64,000 nt of DNA. Source: Leptodontidium sp. MPI-SDFR-AT-0119 (Eukaryota; Ascomycota; Leotiomycetes; Helotiales; Leptodontidiaceae). The stretch lies in contig JAHLEZ010000011.1 of NCBI GenBank assembly GCA_020726505.1, positions 248,001 to 312,000 of the forward strand. Direction: 5' to 3'. Made by a program: the position numbers and the translations under genes. Of the stretch, positions 1 through 12,769 are shown in pieces. The notes under the pieces are model-generated. The model made no database searches and was not told the origin of the DNA. It saw only the letters and a program-made list of their open reading frames with translations. Positions within the stretch are counted from its first letter, which is position 1; each line of letters opens with the position of its first letter.

Positions 1-1790
1 TCTGGCAGTAAAATCTTGGAGCCATGAAATAACCACAGATGAAGGCGCAGCTCGTGCATAAAGTTTGGGCAACGAACTTGAAGTCATCTCACTCACTCCT
101 GAACCTTTTGTTGTAAGAAGGGCTCCAAAGAACAGTGATGAAAAATCGACAGCAGAAATTCATCTGACAATCAAAATTGAATTCCCACCATTCTTAGCAT
201 TGCGACATATTCTCTTGTATGTTTGAACTGATAAGTTGATTGTGGAAACTGACCGAGATTTAGAATATGAGAGACAGCTCAAGATGGGTGTTTGTTACTC
301 CGTGACGCCAAAGATGTGCGACTCATGCCCCCACTGAGTGCGTCTTGCTGATGAGCATTTGATCTTAGTTCAAGATTGTCTAGAATCAAGGTTAGATTTT
401 ATACTCTTTCGTAGAAAACGAATCTCGAGCGGAATAAAGCGATGAGAGACATCAGCACCGTCACTTTAGCTCCAACCGTCCCATCAATATTCGATCCTGG
501 TCTAGTCCGCGTTAAATTGAGCGACCATCCTCAAGGCTTTTCCAGATATATTTATGGAGACTCTACTTCTTAAAACTGATTGGAATCTCCTGGACAAGGA
601 ATGGATGAGAATGAGAATCAGAGTGCTGCTTTTTTAGTTGGATTATTCTGGACGTGAGCAATTTTAAAGCATCCAAGGATGAGCTTCTGAGGATCCTGAT
701 TTATTCACTGTAGGCTTGGAAATATTTGAAAGAAAGCTAAATTTGGGAAAATTGAATGGAGGTGACAACTTGATATGCCATGACAACACTCGTTCACGAT
801 CCTTTTGTATTCAATAAATCCTAGGACTGGCAAATAAAAGAATTGGGCGGGGAGAGAAGAAGAGCTTTTTGTAGTGCATTCTGAGCTACTAACGTAAATT
901 CAGCCGTATCAAATAGACTGCCACCTCCAGACCACAGAGTCTTTCATGTTGGTGGGATCCCTTCTTACTCCGCAATGAGACCCCATTTCTGACGCGAAGA
1001 ACTCTTATATACCTCTCCCTGACATACCCAAAATTCACGCAAGTTACGCGCTTACATTATGAAAATTGACATCTGGGTGAATGCAGCAGTAAAATATATC
1101 ATCTAGATCAGAACCGCATTCACAACCACCCCTTCCATCCACCTCTCTTCTCTCCACTCCACATTACAACGGGGTCAGGGTATTTATACCCCCCTCTTAT
1201 ACTCTAAGAAATCTCGCAAAGAATCCAGATTCGCATCGTCAAGAATGGATGCGCGGTGTTCTGCGTAGGCACTACTAGCAGACAGGAGTGAAGGTTGTTT
1301 GTTTGTTTACTTTCGGTTAGTGGATGTTTCGGCTAAGTTGTTCACTCCCGTAACCTTCCTTCCCTGGGGTACTTCGAGTGAGTTGCCTATTCCAGGAGCC
1401 CAAACTCATGGGTGGGAGAATAGCGTTGGCAGCAGTAATGAGAATGGCAATGGAAGTGTTTTTTTTTCTTTTTCATTTCTCCCTCTTTTTTTCTTTTAAT
1501 TTCCTCTCGGTTCCTCCATTTGGAATTTTTCTGTTATATTCGACCCGCACTTCGTGGTAGGAGAGAGAGAGATATTGGGCTTTAGTTGAAGATTCCAGAA
1601 ATGGTGGACAGGCAAAACATTCTGTGTACTCTGAGTCTCCCATTGGTTGTATCTTACTGTTCGTGGTTCGGGCAGTGGCTTCATTATTATACACTCTCCC
1701 AAGAGATTCACAGGCCCCAAGAGAAGCCAGGAATCCTTTTGACAAGAGTGAATAAACGAGCTACCAACCCCACTCTTTCTATCTCATGCA
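1..1790. other. No gene recognised
   Basis: AT-rich intergenic DNA with short spurious frames only. The last few hundred bases are probably the 3' region of the monooxygenase gene. Confidence 0.5.
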
Positions 1791-1794
1791 AGAA

Positions 1795-3811
1795 CTACGC
1801 CGAAGTAATCTCAAACCCTTCTAATCCACCATTCTTACGCCATTCCTGTAGAATTCTCGCATACGACAGATATCCCTGACCCCAGATCGAAGCACGTGCA
1901 AACCCAGCTTGTTGCTCAGGAGTCATCTTATCAGTCGCCCCCTCAGCATTAAAATAACTAGGCGTACACCCAGCCATAGTCGCCAGCATATGAGCTCTCG
2001 ACGCACACTGATCAGCCCACTCCTCACAAGCAGCATTAGTCGGCTCAATAACGGCCTTACTTCCTTTAGTCCTCAACTCCGCCTCTCTGATCGTATAAGC
2101 GATATGCAAGCTCTGCTCATCCAGCCTCTGAGTCTGATTAACACCCACACCAGCCTGGGAGAAGCCCGTATAGAACAAATTCGGGAAGTCATGCGCGACC
2201 AGACCGTGCAGGGTCATGAGTTTAGCGGCTTTGAAGCGGTCTTCCATGTCGATTCCGTCCTTTCCCTTGACAATTATACCGGCTTTGCCAGCGAGGCTTT
2301 CGGTTAGGGGGGAGCCGTAGCCGGTGGACCAGATTATTACGTCGATGGGGTATTCTTTGCCGTTTTGAGTGATGCCGGTTGGTGTGAGTGCTTCGACGCC
2401 TTTGGGTGCCGTGTCGACGAGGTGGACGTTGGGAAGGTTGAAAGAGGGGAGGTACTCGTCGTGGTATGTTGGGCGCTTGCACCATCCTGGATACCATGCT
2501 TGGAGTGCCTGATAAATATATTAGTCAGGTACTGTTTACCATATCTATCAGATCAATGTGTACTAAAAAATGAGACTTACCTTAGCGGTCTCTTGGTCTT
2601 TGACAACATCTAAAGCCCGTTGTCTCACTTTGTCAGATCGAACAGCATCTAACTCATTCATCATCGAAACATAGCCCGCCACATCCTCCGGCTTCACCAG
2701 TGTGGAATTTCCCCAGGCGCCGGAAATAGTCGGCATTGTCGAAAATCCATCGCTGACCAGGTCCTCTTCTGGGAGATTGCCTTGGCCCTCCGTAAATGCC
2801 TGGAAGTTGTTTGCTCGTGCGGCTTGCCAGCCCTTTTTGGTCGCGATCTTGGTCTTCCACTCTTCGGGGTCGGTATCACGGTTTCCGCGAACGTCAACTG
2901 CTGACGCGGTACGTTGGAAGACGTACAACTCTCCAGCGTACTTGGCTGTTGCAGGGACTGCTTGGATGGCAGTTGCGCCGGTGCCAATGATTGCTACTTT
3001 CTTGCCACTCAGATTGCTGAGCACGGGATTAGCAGGAGACCCGCCTGTGATGTCGTAGTTCCAGCGCGCAGTATGCAACATCTTGCCCTGGTATTTTGAA
3101 AGTCCAGGGATATCAGGAATCTTGGGCTCCGTGAAGCCACCGGAAGAGAGAATGGCATAGTCGGCCGTAAACTTCACCTGAAACTCTGCTTGACCTTTCG
3201 GCTTCGCAGTAACCTCGCATTTCCAATTCTTGGCTTCGGCGTCCCAGGTAAGAGCATTGCCACTGGTTTGGAACATAGCCCGTTCATGGAGACCGAACTT
3301 TTGAGCTACAAGATCGGAGTATTCTCTGATCTCTTCGCCGCTGGCGTATTTCCTCTTTGGCATGTATCCAGTCTCCTCAAGTAGTGGGAGGTAGAGATAC
3401 GACTCAATATCACACATCAGACCTGGGTAGCTGGAAATTCAAATTCGTTAGCGTAAGCCTGTGAGGTCAGACCAGTCTAGATAGATGATGCACTTACCGG
3501 TTGTGCCACCAAGTTCCTCCGAATCCTCCAGCGCGATCGATGATTAGTATATCATTAACACTGCTTGCGCTCCCTTCGCTAAGAGCTCGTGATGCAGCAC
3601 ACAGCCCGCCGAACCCAGCACCAAAAATCGCAATCTTGACATGTCCTCCGTCTGGAACAGGACGCTGAACAGGGGTGCCATCCGCAACCCAAGGATCGTC
3701 ATGACGAATGTAATCCGCCGTCTTGGACTTGTCTAGATACTGACCGAGGCCCTTCTCGTTAAGGCGGGCATCCCGTTCCTGTCGGTACTTTTCCTGAAGA
3801 GTGATTGCCAT
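1795..3811 (-). CDS. Baeyer-Villiger-type flavin monooxygenase
   Basis: FAD/NADPH-dependent monooxygenase that would insert oxygen next to a carbonyl (ketone to ester or lactone). Three exons on the minus strand, 3498-3811, 2581-3430 and 1795-2508, with GTAAGT donors, give 625 aa, a normal length for fungal family members. The N-terminal FAD Rossmann motif GAGFGGL lies at residues 64-70. The first junction restores WWHNRYPG followed by CDIESY, typical of this family. The Baeyer-Villiger fingerprint appears as YQGKMLHTARWNYD (Y in the usual F position) near residue 215, followed by the NADPH-site motif GTGATA. The C-terminal part has the usual WSTGYG segment. The substrate cannot be read from sequence. 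No biosynthetic core enzyme sits beside it, so a degradative role is as likely as a secondary-metabolite role. Family assignment is strong; the exact reaction is inference. Confidence 0.9.
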
Positions 3812-4480
3812 GTTGAAGAGTGAATATTAAGTAAAATCTAAGTTAGTGTGATGAATCTAGAGCTGCTGAGTATACTGTAGTATGTGCAGAGAAAGTTTCA
3901 TATATACCTAGGCACTTGTGGAGGATGAGGTGAGAAAGTACGTGTTGGGTGTGATTTTAGCGTGCGGGGAACGCTAGTTACCTAGGTATATTGAGGACAT
4001 CAGTACGGTTTATGCGCGCGGCCGAGGTTAGGTATGAATGTGGCCCGGTTTCTATTTCTCCAAGACCTTTCGGGCGAGATTACAAATCAGCAAGGTGGAT
4101 TCAAAAGACAGATTGAACCGCACATTATAGAGATGGCGGACCGTGGAAGTACCAGGTGGAAGCAAATTCAAGACCATTGAGAGATGGCCGAATCTGTGCT
4201 CATCTACCTGCCTAATTATCTATAATGGGATACTTTTGGGTAATTAGAGCGCCTACAGATACAAAAAAATCCAGGAGTATTCATCTGTACAAGTACAGAT
4301 GTTCTCAACTTTCGAGAATTCTACAGTAACTGAGTGGTAGGTTCCGAGTGTTTGCACATCCACCTGTCCTGTATGACCCTAGATCTGCCACGCCTCATTT
4401 ACTCTGGACGATAGGTGAGCATTCCATGACTTCCCAAGACCAATTGCCAATCTGTCGTGCTTACGAGCTCACCAATGAGA
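3812..4480. other. Monooxygenase promoter side, no gene
   Basis: Upstream region of the flavin monooxygenase. I see no coding sequence. Confidence 0.5.
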
Positions 4481-4718
4481 ATTGTCTCAGTTGACCACTG
4501 CCTCGTCAACAGTATTTGCAATCGTCCACATGAGGTCGGAGGTCCTGTTCCCATGCCTTCGTCATCAAGAACTTTCTCACAGCCCATAATTCTCGACGAA
4601 GTCTCCCAGGTCGATAGCTGGCTGCTCCAGGGTATGTGACGCAGGATCGCCACATCTTTAATTTCCTCCCTGGTTCGGCTTGTCCTACAAGTATTCCTCT
4701 TATGTATGTATCACAACT

Positions 4719-5054
4719 TCAAACACCAACTCTCGGTTGTGCCCCCCCTCGCCAGAACCGTCTTTCCAGTCTCCATGCCCCGAATATCACAGCAACCCCC
4801 CTTATCCAGAACAGCACCGAAGAAGCCCCATCCGAGCCCCTCTTTGATGTCTCAGCTGGAATTGGATTATGTAGAGGTTGTCTGCCTTCCGTAGGAGGAA
4901 TGCCGGGTTTATTGACTTCGCAGCGGATGGGCGAGGTACTGAATCGATGTAGTGTTGATGTTGAAGTTGGGTGGAGGAGAAGGTTGGAGATTCGAGGAGT
5001 GGGATGCGGGGTGAGGTTGATGACGCGCTTGAAAATGCGGGGTATGGGGTTCAT
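4719..5054 (-). CDS. Small protein with mitochondrial-type leader, unknown function
   Basis: Open frame of 111 aa from an ATG at 5054. The first about 45 residues are rich in Arg, Ser and Thr and almost free of acidic residues (start MNPIPRIFKRVINL), ending in RFSTSPIRC, which looks like a matrix-processing site. A short hydrophobic stretch (SSVLFWIRGVAVIFGAW) lies near residue 85, so a small inner-membrane protein is possible. I do not recognise the family. The reading frame may extend through an intron downstream. An open frame on the same strand at about 4480-4715 could be a separate exon or a relic. Confidence 0.4.
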   Translation of the reverse strand: MNPIPRIFKRVINLTPHPTPRISNLLLHPTSTSTLHRFSTSPIRCEVNKPGIPPTEGRQPLHNPIPAETSKRGSDGASSVLFWIRGVAVIFGAWRLERRFWRGGAQPRVGV

Positions 5055-6338
5055 GATGCTAGCTTCTAGGGTTATCTGGTTATTGATTGGGGTCGACTGG
5101 TTAGTAAAAACTTGAGGTATTGATGGTGATGTTCACGTCCAACTTAAGGGAAGAATAACGGATGAATTATTAAATCCTAGGCCTTTCGAAACAGGAAAAG
5201 TTGCTGTTGATGTCTGGGGTTATCCATTGGCAAAACAAGGGTCGAGGTTGACAGCGGCTGGTTCCCGGATGCTGACTAATCTGGCTTCTTCACCAAACAA
5301 ACTCGGACCTAACTAGAGGGATATTGTAGCAGCTCTGCAGAGCTGTAGCTTCATACCCACCACTCCTACTTTAAGGAGTGAATAGACAAAAGCTGAGAAT
5401 AGACCTCCAGTCTCCAGTCTCCATCATCAAAGAATTCACAGACATTTTTGCTGCTCAGCTTCCCCCTCTCCGACTCTCGGTACAAACAGCTGCGCTGTTT
5501 GTACCTCGCGGCAATGGCAACGTTGAAGACAAGGATCCAGAGGACGGCAGATATTATCGTATCACGTTTGAAGAATTTATCAAGTGCTGCAATTGCCGCA
5601 ACCTCTCGGTGCCTCCCCTATCCCAACAGCCCCTTCTCCATGAGGTCGCCGATTCCCCCATTTGCCCGCCCTTTGGACCCAGCCGCTACCAAGCGTTCGA
5701 GGTCCTCTGCTGTGAATCGGCGAAATCTGCAGGTAGGTGATGTGCTGAAGGTGAAGGTAGTTACTGATGCTGCTGCTTGAGTTTGACTTTATAATCAATG
5801 TACTGGCTCACCAGACACTCGTGGGGACTGTAAATTGTGACATCAACATGGTTGGATGAGATCTTGGCCTTTGGGCATGAAGATCCAAATACGGGTGTAT
5901 AATTGTAAATCTAGCATGGCTCTGGGTGGCTTCCGTGTGGATGGTGGTATAAGTAGATGTGATTACGCAGGCTGGCTTTCGTTAGGCTGTTGACCAAGTC
6001 CGCCAGAATCTTAGGCAATCGGCAATCGGCTGTCACCGTTGCTTTTGTCATTGTTATTTTAACTCAGACAATTTTAGGAGTTCCAGATTATTAGGTATTC
6101 CAGGATGTGTTGAAGAACGAGAAAAGGTGGTGAGAAGATCGAGTACTCTTTGGTGCGCTTCATGTAACTATATTAGCGATTAGTGACCGCTTCGGGGGCA
6201 TAAAAGACGGATTCTACGTATCTCATTGTTCAAACCACAAATGTGGCATTTCATTGATTTTGAAACAGCATTTTGCATTCCATTTCAAGAGTTTAGACTA
6301 TAGCCTTGGTAGAAGAAGTGCATATTGGTCTGGTACAT

Positions 6339-8376
6339 CTAACTCCTATCCAGATCCGCCTTCCTGAAAAACTCCAAGGCTTTATGGCCCCTACTCGGTT
6401 TGAGCGGATCTTCACCCTGTGCTACGGTAGGCAGTGGAGCCACCGGTTTCGCATCTTCCTTCACAGACGATAACCCCAATCCGCTCCCCGATTTCGACTT
6501 CTTGCCTCCCCCAGAAGAGCTCGAGCCTCCCGACTGAACAGCGACATTCGATCCCGATCTCCTCGCATGCTGCGGTAGAGCAGGTTGTCTATGATCCTCT
6601 CCTTTCCCGAGCAACTTTTTCGGCAGCGAAGGAACACTCTTCCATGACTTCTTGATCTCCTCGTTCTCAGCGTCTTCTTTCTCTTTTTCCATCCTCTTGC
6701 GTATAGCGGGGTCGATCTCTCCACGCTCTTCGGCTTCTTTCAGTTGCCGGCGTTGGATGGTTTCGATTGCGTCCGCGGTGAGTTCCTGTCTGTTCAGACG
6801 CTCGATCACGTCGGTCTTGCGGGTTCTTTTGTCGCCTTTGGAGATGAGTATACCGGCTGTGATGTTGGCCGTTAGACTGAAGCATAGGATGACGGTCGTT
6901 AATGCGAAAGGTCGCTTGTCGTGGGGAATTCCCCATGTGCAAGCACCGAGACTGATCTGGAGGCATGAGTGCAAATCTAACAGTACGACAACGGTGACCA
7001 GAAGCTTGAGGGGAAATGCGTAATGTGTTTCTGTCTCGTGCGGCTTGTAGAAGGTGTGGCTTTTGGAGAATTTGCGCTCGTGATGGTCCAATTTGGCCTG
7101 CTCGTCTTCATCCAAGACCGAGTATTCGAAGGTTGGATCGTGAGTTCTGTGTCTCACGACCATTTTCTCGGCGTATTTCTTCGGTATCCTGGGTGCGATT
7201 ATTTTCGCTAGGCTGTTGGGCATCCTGCGAGCAACTAAACTCTCAATGTCAACTTGGACATCTTGGACATCCTCGACTCGCTGGTCGGGAAGATCGTTGT
7301 GGTCAACTAGGTTTGGGAGACCGAGCTTCTGACGTCTCTTCCAGGAAATGCGATGGTAGTGGGCGATGTAGATCATGTGATATGTGTCAACAGCTCTGAA
7401 TGGTGCGAGTCCGTCTCCGATAATTGCGAAAAGAGCCACAAGCACAAGATCAACAGCTTCGATAACATCGTCTTTCTTCGAACCTAAAGATATCCAGCCA
7501 ATGAGGAAGAACACCCAAGCTGCTCCAAATAGCGTGACCAGAGTGGCATAGACTGTTATGAACAGTCCCATAGCTGTAAGACGGTATGTTAGAAAACAAA
7601 AACCGATCATTGAGGCTGAGTGCAAACTTACGTCTCCGTACGTATTGCTTGAATCCCTTCATCGACCGCTTGAACTTCGCCCTTTTGGAATGGAGTTGAT
7701 GCCGCACCATATCGTCCATTTCAGCTTTATCGTCTTTTGACCACCCCTCCAGCTTCTCGTCATCTGGCAGAACAGCATACGTGAATGTATCCTGGGTCGA
7801 TTTTGAACGTCGCATCGGTATCTTCTTCAGCATAGCTTTGAGTTTGTCATATTTGCGTTCTTCTTCTGGACTCTCTGATATCTTGTATGTTGCGCGACGA
7901 TTGACAAGTTTCCCCATTGAGGGGAGAAAGAGTGAGTTCTGGACATTGGTGAGGGTTGAGAGAGTCGCTACTTCAGGGTCTGCAAGAAAATCAGTACTTG
8001 TCCTCGGTCATTGTGGCTGTAGATGGAACTCACCTATCACATCCATCAGATCTACCCTATCCTGGTCATAATAATCCTTTTGAGACGGCTCCTCATGTGT
8101 GTCCTCAGAACTGTGTCCGAATATTCTGCTGCGGGCACCTGCAAGACGACTCGAGAAGGTGGGTTCTCCTGGAGCTGGGGGTAATGGCTTCTCTGTGACA
8201 TTTTGGGCACCTTGTTCGCGTCGAGGGCGTCCATTTGACGAACCGCGAACAATTCGGACACTTGGTTTTTGACTTGAGCGAAAGGCCGACTTGACCTTCT
8301 GTGCAGCTGCTGCCACGGGATTATCTGTTGTTGAGGGTGGTGGAGGTTGCGGAGGTTGCGATCCTGGTTGAGACAT
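6339..8376 (-). CDS. DUF2985-type integral membrane protein
   Basis: Three exons (8034-8376, 7632-7979, 6339-7573) give 641 aa. The first 120 residues are a low-complexity Pro/Ser/Arg region. A basic stretch then leads into GFKQYVRRPMGLF, the segment that opens the fungal DUF2985 membrane domain, and the second junction falls exactly inside it (YVRR/PMGLF). Four hydrophobic segments are visible: after PMGLF (VYATLVTLFGAAWVFF), at AVDLVLVALFAI, at PLKLLVTVVVLLDL and at LTTVILCFSLTANITAG. The C-terminal 150 residues are charged (coiled-coil-like, Glu/Arg rich), then Ser/Gly rich. Function is unknown for the family; members are predicted multi-pass proteins of fungal membranes. I start at MSQPG; an in-frame ATG nine codons upstream (8403) is the alternative. 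Confidence 0.85.
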
Positions 8377-9727
8377 TGTGTGAGTAGGTTGAGGTGCTCT
8401 CAATTGCTGTCTGATACTTCAGCAGATGACTGATCCGAGGGACTCGAATTGAGAGGTGTGGTGGTTGCAGGTTCGAAACTGCGCGCTTCGAAAGTAAACA
8501 ACGCGGATCAAATCAACTGAGCAACAAACAGAAAGAACTTCACTTCGTTGAAGCTGCGATAGACCAACGTTAATACAATGAAGGACATGGAGAAGATCAG
8601 ACCGATCGTTATCAAGTCAGGGTCGTATTGTCAACAGAAGAAAGGAAAGGAATTGAGTGAACACTAGTCCACTCCATGGGTGGCGACCCTGTTTATTCCC
8701 CAGACCTTGCTGCGCTATGTCATTCCGCAGATGTGCGGCTGCATCCAGCCATCATCCCGCAATTGGCGATCTCCTGTGCCAACTTTCCAAGTTTCTGATC
8801 CCAGCAATTCAAGAAGCTCGGGCCGACGCTGGATGTAGACTTGCGACACGGCGAATCGCGACCAGAGTATGGATGAACTTAATTGTGGCGCAGAGGAGAT
8901 AGAGGAATCTGATACGACGGGGAAAGAGAGAGTGGAAGCTGTGAACTGTGAGGTCTGGAGTTGAAAAGGAAGAGTGAAAAGGCTGCTGACATAATTTTGC
9001 TTCAGCTTTTTAGCGTCGGATCATCATTCTCCCCCTCCGACGTCACTCAAAGGTTTGCAGCAACACCAAGGGAGATGATGAACTTCTCAAGTAAAACGCA
9101 AGCCGCAGCTAATGAAATTAGTGCATGCTTCATTACTTCTAGTACTTTTTGGTTGGACCTGCGTCCAGGCTTGGATTAGCTCTCCCCTAAAGTCAAAAAA
9201 GAGGAACCCGCATACACGATCCTACAGTCACGGTTTGCAATTGGCACAATAGATTTTCGCTTAGAATAGCCTCCTTGAATAATAGAACTCTTCACTTTGT
9301 TTTCTGTGCGCTGGTGACGTTGGGAGCAAGCATGAAAAGAACAGTTTCTCACTCTCTGTAGTAGACCATAAGGAAACAATAGTTGAGAGGGGACTCGTCC
9401 TAATTTAAGCGAGTCGCCAGAAAGCATGAAGTCTCAAGGACAGCGTAGGCAGAGTCTGATCAAGTTGACCAAAGGTGAGGGAATGAAGAGACTTCAAAGT
9501 TGAAAACAGATATAGAGAACTGCTACTCAACGCGCCACGTTCGGTGTTGCAGGATGATCCCCCACTTCCTTAGACGTGTCCACCTTCGCTACCTGCTCGT
9601 GGTTCCATTCATGAAAATCGTCTGCCAAGCTCCTACTTATATTTCTTGCTGGAAGTTTCAGAGTTACACACCATTTTGCAACAAGTATTTCCACAGTATA
9701 ACTCAGGCAACTGTGAGTGAGGTGGCA
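8377..9727. other. Gene-free stretch
   Basis: The first part is the 5' region of the DUF2985 gene; the rest shows only short frames without coding character. Confidence 0.4.
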
Positions 9728-10500
9728 ATGGCGACACATTCCAATCATGAAGGGGCTTTTGAAGTTCCCACTGCCAACGTAGCTCAGCTTCAGCATATGC
9801 TCAAAACAGGCACCGTCAGTAGCGAAGACATCGTCACCAAATATTTGGATCAAATCGACACACGCAACGTAGAAGGAATGAAACTCAGAGCCCTGATATC
9901 GGTCGCTCCCAGAGATGAGATGCTCCAGCAGGCGAGAACAGTGGATGCTGAGCGAAAGTCTCATGGTAGCAGAGGCCCGATCCATGGCATTCCTATCATT
10001 ATCAAGGCGAGTTAAGCCTAGCATACTTTTTGACAAATCTGATGATCGTATTTTCGTGGGCCATTTTTTCCCCCACACATCCATCGCTGGGCATGGCAAC
10101 GACTTTGGGTACCTGGGCTCTGCGTGATGCCAAACCGAAGAAAAATGCGGCGGTTGCTGACAAGGTGAGAACTGGAACACAGACGTATTTGATTCCCAAC
10201 CTCCAGATCTAACTTGACCTAGCTCCTTGAGGCTGGGATGATCATCATCGGCAGAGAGAGTCTTTCGGTGAGTATTCGCTGCTCTGAAGACAAATATTCG
10301 TCTAACTGAAGAGGAACTTGCCTTGAAAAAGGATCCTCCACCACTGGTTGGAGGATGGTCTTCAATGGATGGCCAGGCACTTCTCATTCTCTATGGATTA
10401 TAATCCCTCGAAACTGACATCTACAGGGACAATCTCCCTACGTTCACGGCGGAGTGCTTCTAAATGCAACATTCCTGGGACACAGCGCGAGATATCTATG
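9728..10500 (+). pseudogene. Truncated amidase (amidase-signature family) relic
   Basis: The first exon reads as the N-terminus of a fungal amidase: VPTANVAQLQHMLKTG, then YLDQIDTRN, then GPIHGIPIIIK, the segment just before the catalytic Lys region. Further homologous pieces follow in order: THPSLGMATTLGTWALRDAK at about 10080, LLEAGMIIIGRESLS at 10220, GGWSSMDGQ at 10350 and GQSPYVHGGVLL at 10427. Similarity stops near 10500, so the catalytic Ser region and the C-terminal 300 or so residues are missing. The first intron has no usable acceptor, and the donors at about 10011 (AAG then GCGAGT) and 10377 begin with GC instead of GT. I read this as a dead, 3'-truncated copy. Confidence 0.7.
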
Positions 10501-11232
10501 CCTCTGAGGCTCTTATGAGGCTAATTTTTAGACTCCCACATGAACTTGACCTCATCACTGTAAGAGAAAGGCTGGAGCTATAGACCACAATTCTAATTTA
10601 GAAAAATTCATGTATGCCATACCAAAATGCGTTTACCATCAGCTGAGTTTAAGTGGTAATCTGGTAGTCCATATGTACCACCGCCTTTGGTAGGGGATCC
10701 AAAGTACGCTGCCAACAGTGTTCGAGTGACCGGAAGATGTGTGTACGTAGTGGTGCATTCCGTTGGTAGCAGAATAATATTGATAAAGCAGCGATGTGAC
10801 AGCATGGTTAACAGACAGGTCTCCACTCTCTCGCAGTGAGCGTGCAGCTCGCCACGCTGAGAGTGGGAGTCGGTATCTGGGTATAATACTGCCCCTGGGT
10901 TCTTTTACATATTCTGGTGATACCACAGCTTTCTGTGCTACAGATTTCTGTCTTAACCTCAAAGCTTCATTGCACCACAAGTTTTCCTAAACAGCTATTG
11001 AACGCTCTCTAACAAAGAGATGCTGTCGGACGAACAAAACCTGCCGGTATCACGTACATTTAGAAGCCTCGGGATAGGTGGATGATATAGTTTAGAGTAG
11101 GATATATTATGTACTTCACGCCAGAAGCTCTTGCGAGCTCTTCTCTAATAAGCTTGATTGTCCTGTCGCGCTCTTGATACCGCCACTGATCCCTGTAGAT
11201 TGACACTTGAAAACGTGCTGAACTTAGATACA

Positions 11233-12080
11233 TTAAAAAGCAATATCATACACAACAACAGCTGCCACCCAGTATAATTCAAATCTATGTCCGCCGAAAC
11301 GACGTCCCGATGTTGCTGACGAAGCACTACTTTGGCTACTTCCAGAAGAGCTGGTGGTTGTGGTACCGCTGTTTGTAAGGGGAGTAGTAGGTGAAGAGCT
11401 GCTGGTTGTTGTACTGCTGTTTGAAAGGGGAGTAGTAGGTGTACTGTCTGTCGAAGAAGTACTAGTCGCCGGAACACTATCTTCGAAACTACTTGTCGAC
11501 AATCCTGAATCATCTATCGAAGAGGTACTAGTCGCCGGAACACTGTCTTCGAAACTACTCGTCGACGACCCTGAACCAATCTCCAAAAGATAAGGGCAAG
11601 GTCTGCATTCTCTGTAAGAGAAGCCACACGTCCGTCCGAGAAAACAAGTCCAGCCTAGCGTGCTCGTGGGATCCGAGGCAATTCCTGGGCAAGCTTGCAT
11701 CGCCGTGCATGTGTGGTCTCCAGATCCCGAGGGAGAAGGGGGGCTTGATGGCTGCATTCCACGTCATTGTTAGAATATGCTCTGCGGAACAGAGAAACAA
11801 TCGTTGAATTTCTTACCAATGGTTCTGTGCCGCATTTTGTTGTGTCAAACGATGGGCAACATGCCTCTGATGATGTTCCTTCATTGATACAAGCATATCC
11901 GTTTGCGCAACAGCCGCTTCCACAGCAACCTCCAATTGTACAGCACCCGCCAGCAGGACAGGAAAAGGTCGTAAGCCCACAGGTCAGGAGCGGGCCGACA
12001 CTGATTGTGCTGTCCTGAGCTTGAATGTGATTGATAGAGAAGAGGACAAAGCAAAGCGTAAGTACGAATTTGTTGAGCAT
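11233..12080 (-). CDS. Secreted cysteine-rich, Ser/Thr-rich surface protein
   Basis: Two exons (11817-12080 and 11233-11751, phase-0 junction) give 260 aa. It starts with a clear signal peptide (MLNKFVLTLCFVLF to about residue 21). A compact cysteine block follows (CPAGGCCTIGGCCGSGCC and more, over ten Cys in about 50 residues), then a second Cys group (CTAMQACPG, CFLGRTCGF, CRPC). Residues 135-240 are a Ser/Thr linker containing an imperfect repeat of SSFEDSVPATSTSS. The C-terminus ends in a short hydrophobic tail (YWVAAVVVYDIAF) that could be a GPI-anchor signal, although it is short. A TATATA sequence lies about 100 bases upstream (12176-12184). Likely a cell-wall or cell-surface protein of unknown function. 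Confidence 0.75.
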
Positions 12081-12503
12081 GATGATATCTTGCCTATGGA
12101 TTTGCGCTATGAACTTGGACGTAGGGAGGAGTTTGCAAGACAAATCTCGGAGTCCAAATGAGAGCCTCGTGGACATCATATATAAAAGCGCAGACACGGA
12201 TGCAATGGGCAAAACAATACCATCTCTAGCTAGATGCGAGGCGGACTTGGAAAAAGTAATTGCCAGGCGACCAATGATTTACTGTTTGAGGCTGAGAGTT
12301 TGATTTTCACTTATTGGTGGCTGCAGAAGCTGAACTCAGCTGGCCTAATAAGAAAATCACAAAATGTGGAGGTACCTATCCCGCCTCTTGGCAAAACCTT
12401 AACAACTTGGAGCAAGAAGCGAGCGCGGTTCCTGTCCAAAATAAAATCATTTAGTAGGGCTAAATTTTGTTGCTTTATAAATGTAAGTATACATATAACT
12501 GCC

Positions 12504-12557
12504 ACATACGACCATAGACTCCTGAAAACTGGGCAATCTCTTCTGTCTACCATATAA
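12504..12557 (+). pseudogene. 5S rRNA gene fragment (5' half, decayed)
   Basis: Begins with ACATACGACCATAGAC, identical to the first 16 bases of the intact 5S gene at 25066, and keeps TGAAAACTGGGCA. It then diverges mainly by C-to-T changes (for example TCTTCTGTCTACC where the intact gene has CCCGTCCGCTCTGCC). The 3' half with the internal promoter and loop sequences is absent. The pattern fits repeat-induced point mutation or plain decay of a duplicated 5S copy. Confidence 0.6.
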
Positions 12558-12769
12558 TATATTCTCACACTTTTCTAGGCTCTGAGAACCCAGCCTAGCC
12601 AAGCTCGTGATCCTTGCCGGTTTCCCAGACTCTAGATCTCGATTTGGTTAGGGGAGCGGTTGGAAGCAAATCTTGTCAGCCGCTAGCGCAACCCAGCTCT
12701 TCGGCTATCCATGACCTCAGCATTCCGAGGTTCTCTATTCTGGTCTGTGAAAGCAACTTAGATGGCTTC

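Noticed and set aside
4480..4715. Minus-strand open frame containing ILRHIPWSSQLSTWETSSR
   Set aside because: It reads like protein but has no start, no clear splice partner and no family that I know; kept only as a possible exon or relic.
5448..5780. Plus-strand frame of about 88 codons from ATG 5514
   Set aside because: Basic and Ser/Pro rich without conserved-looking blocks; competing frames on minus are as long.
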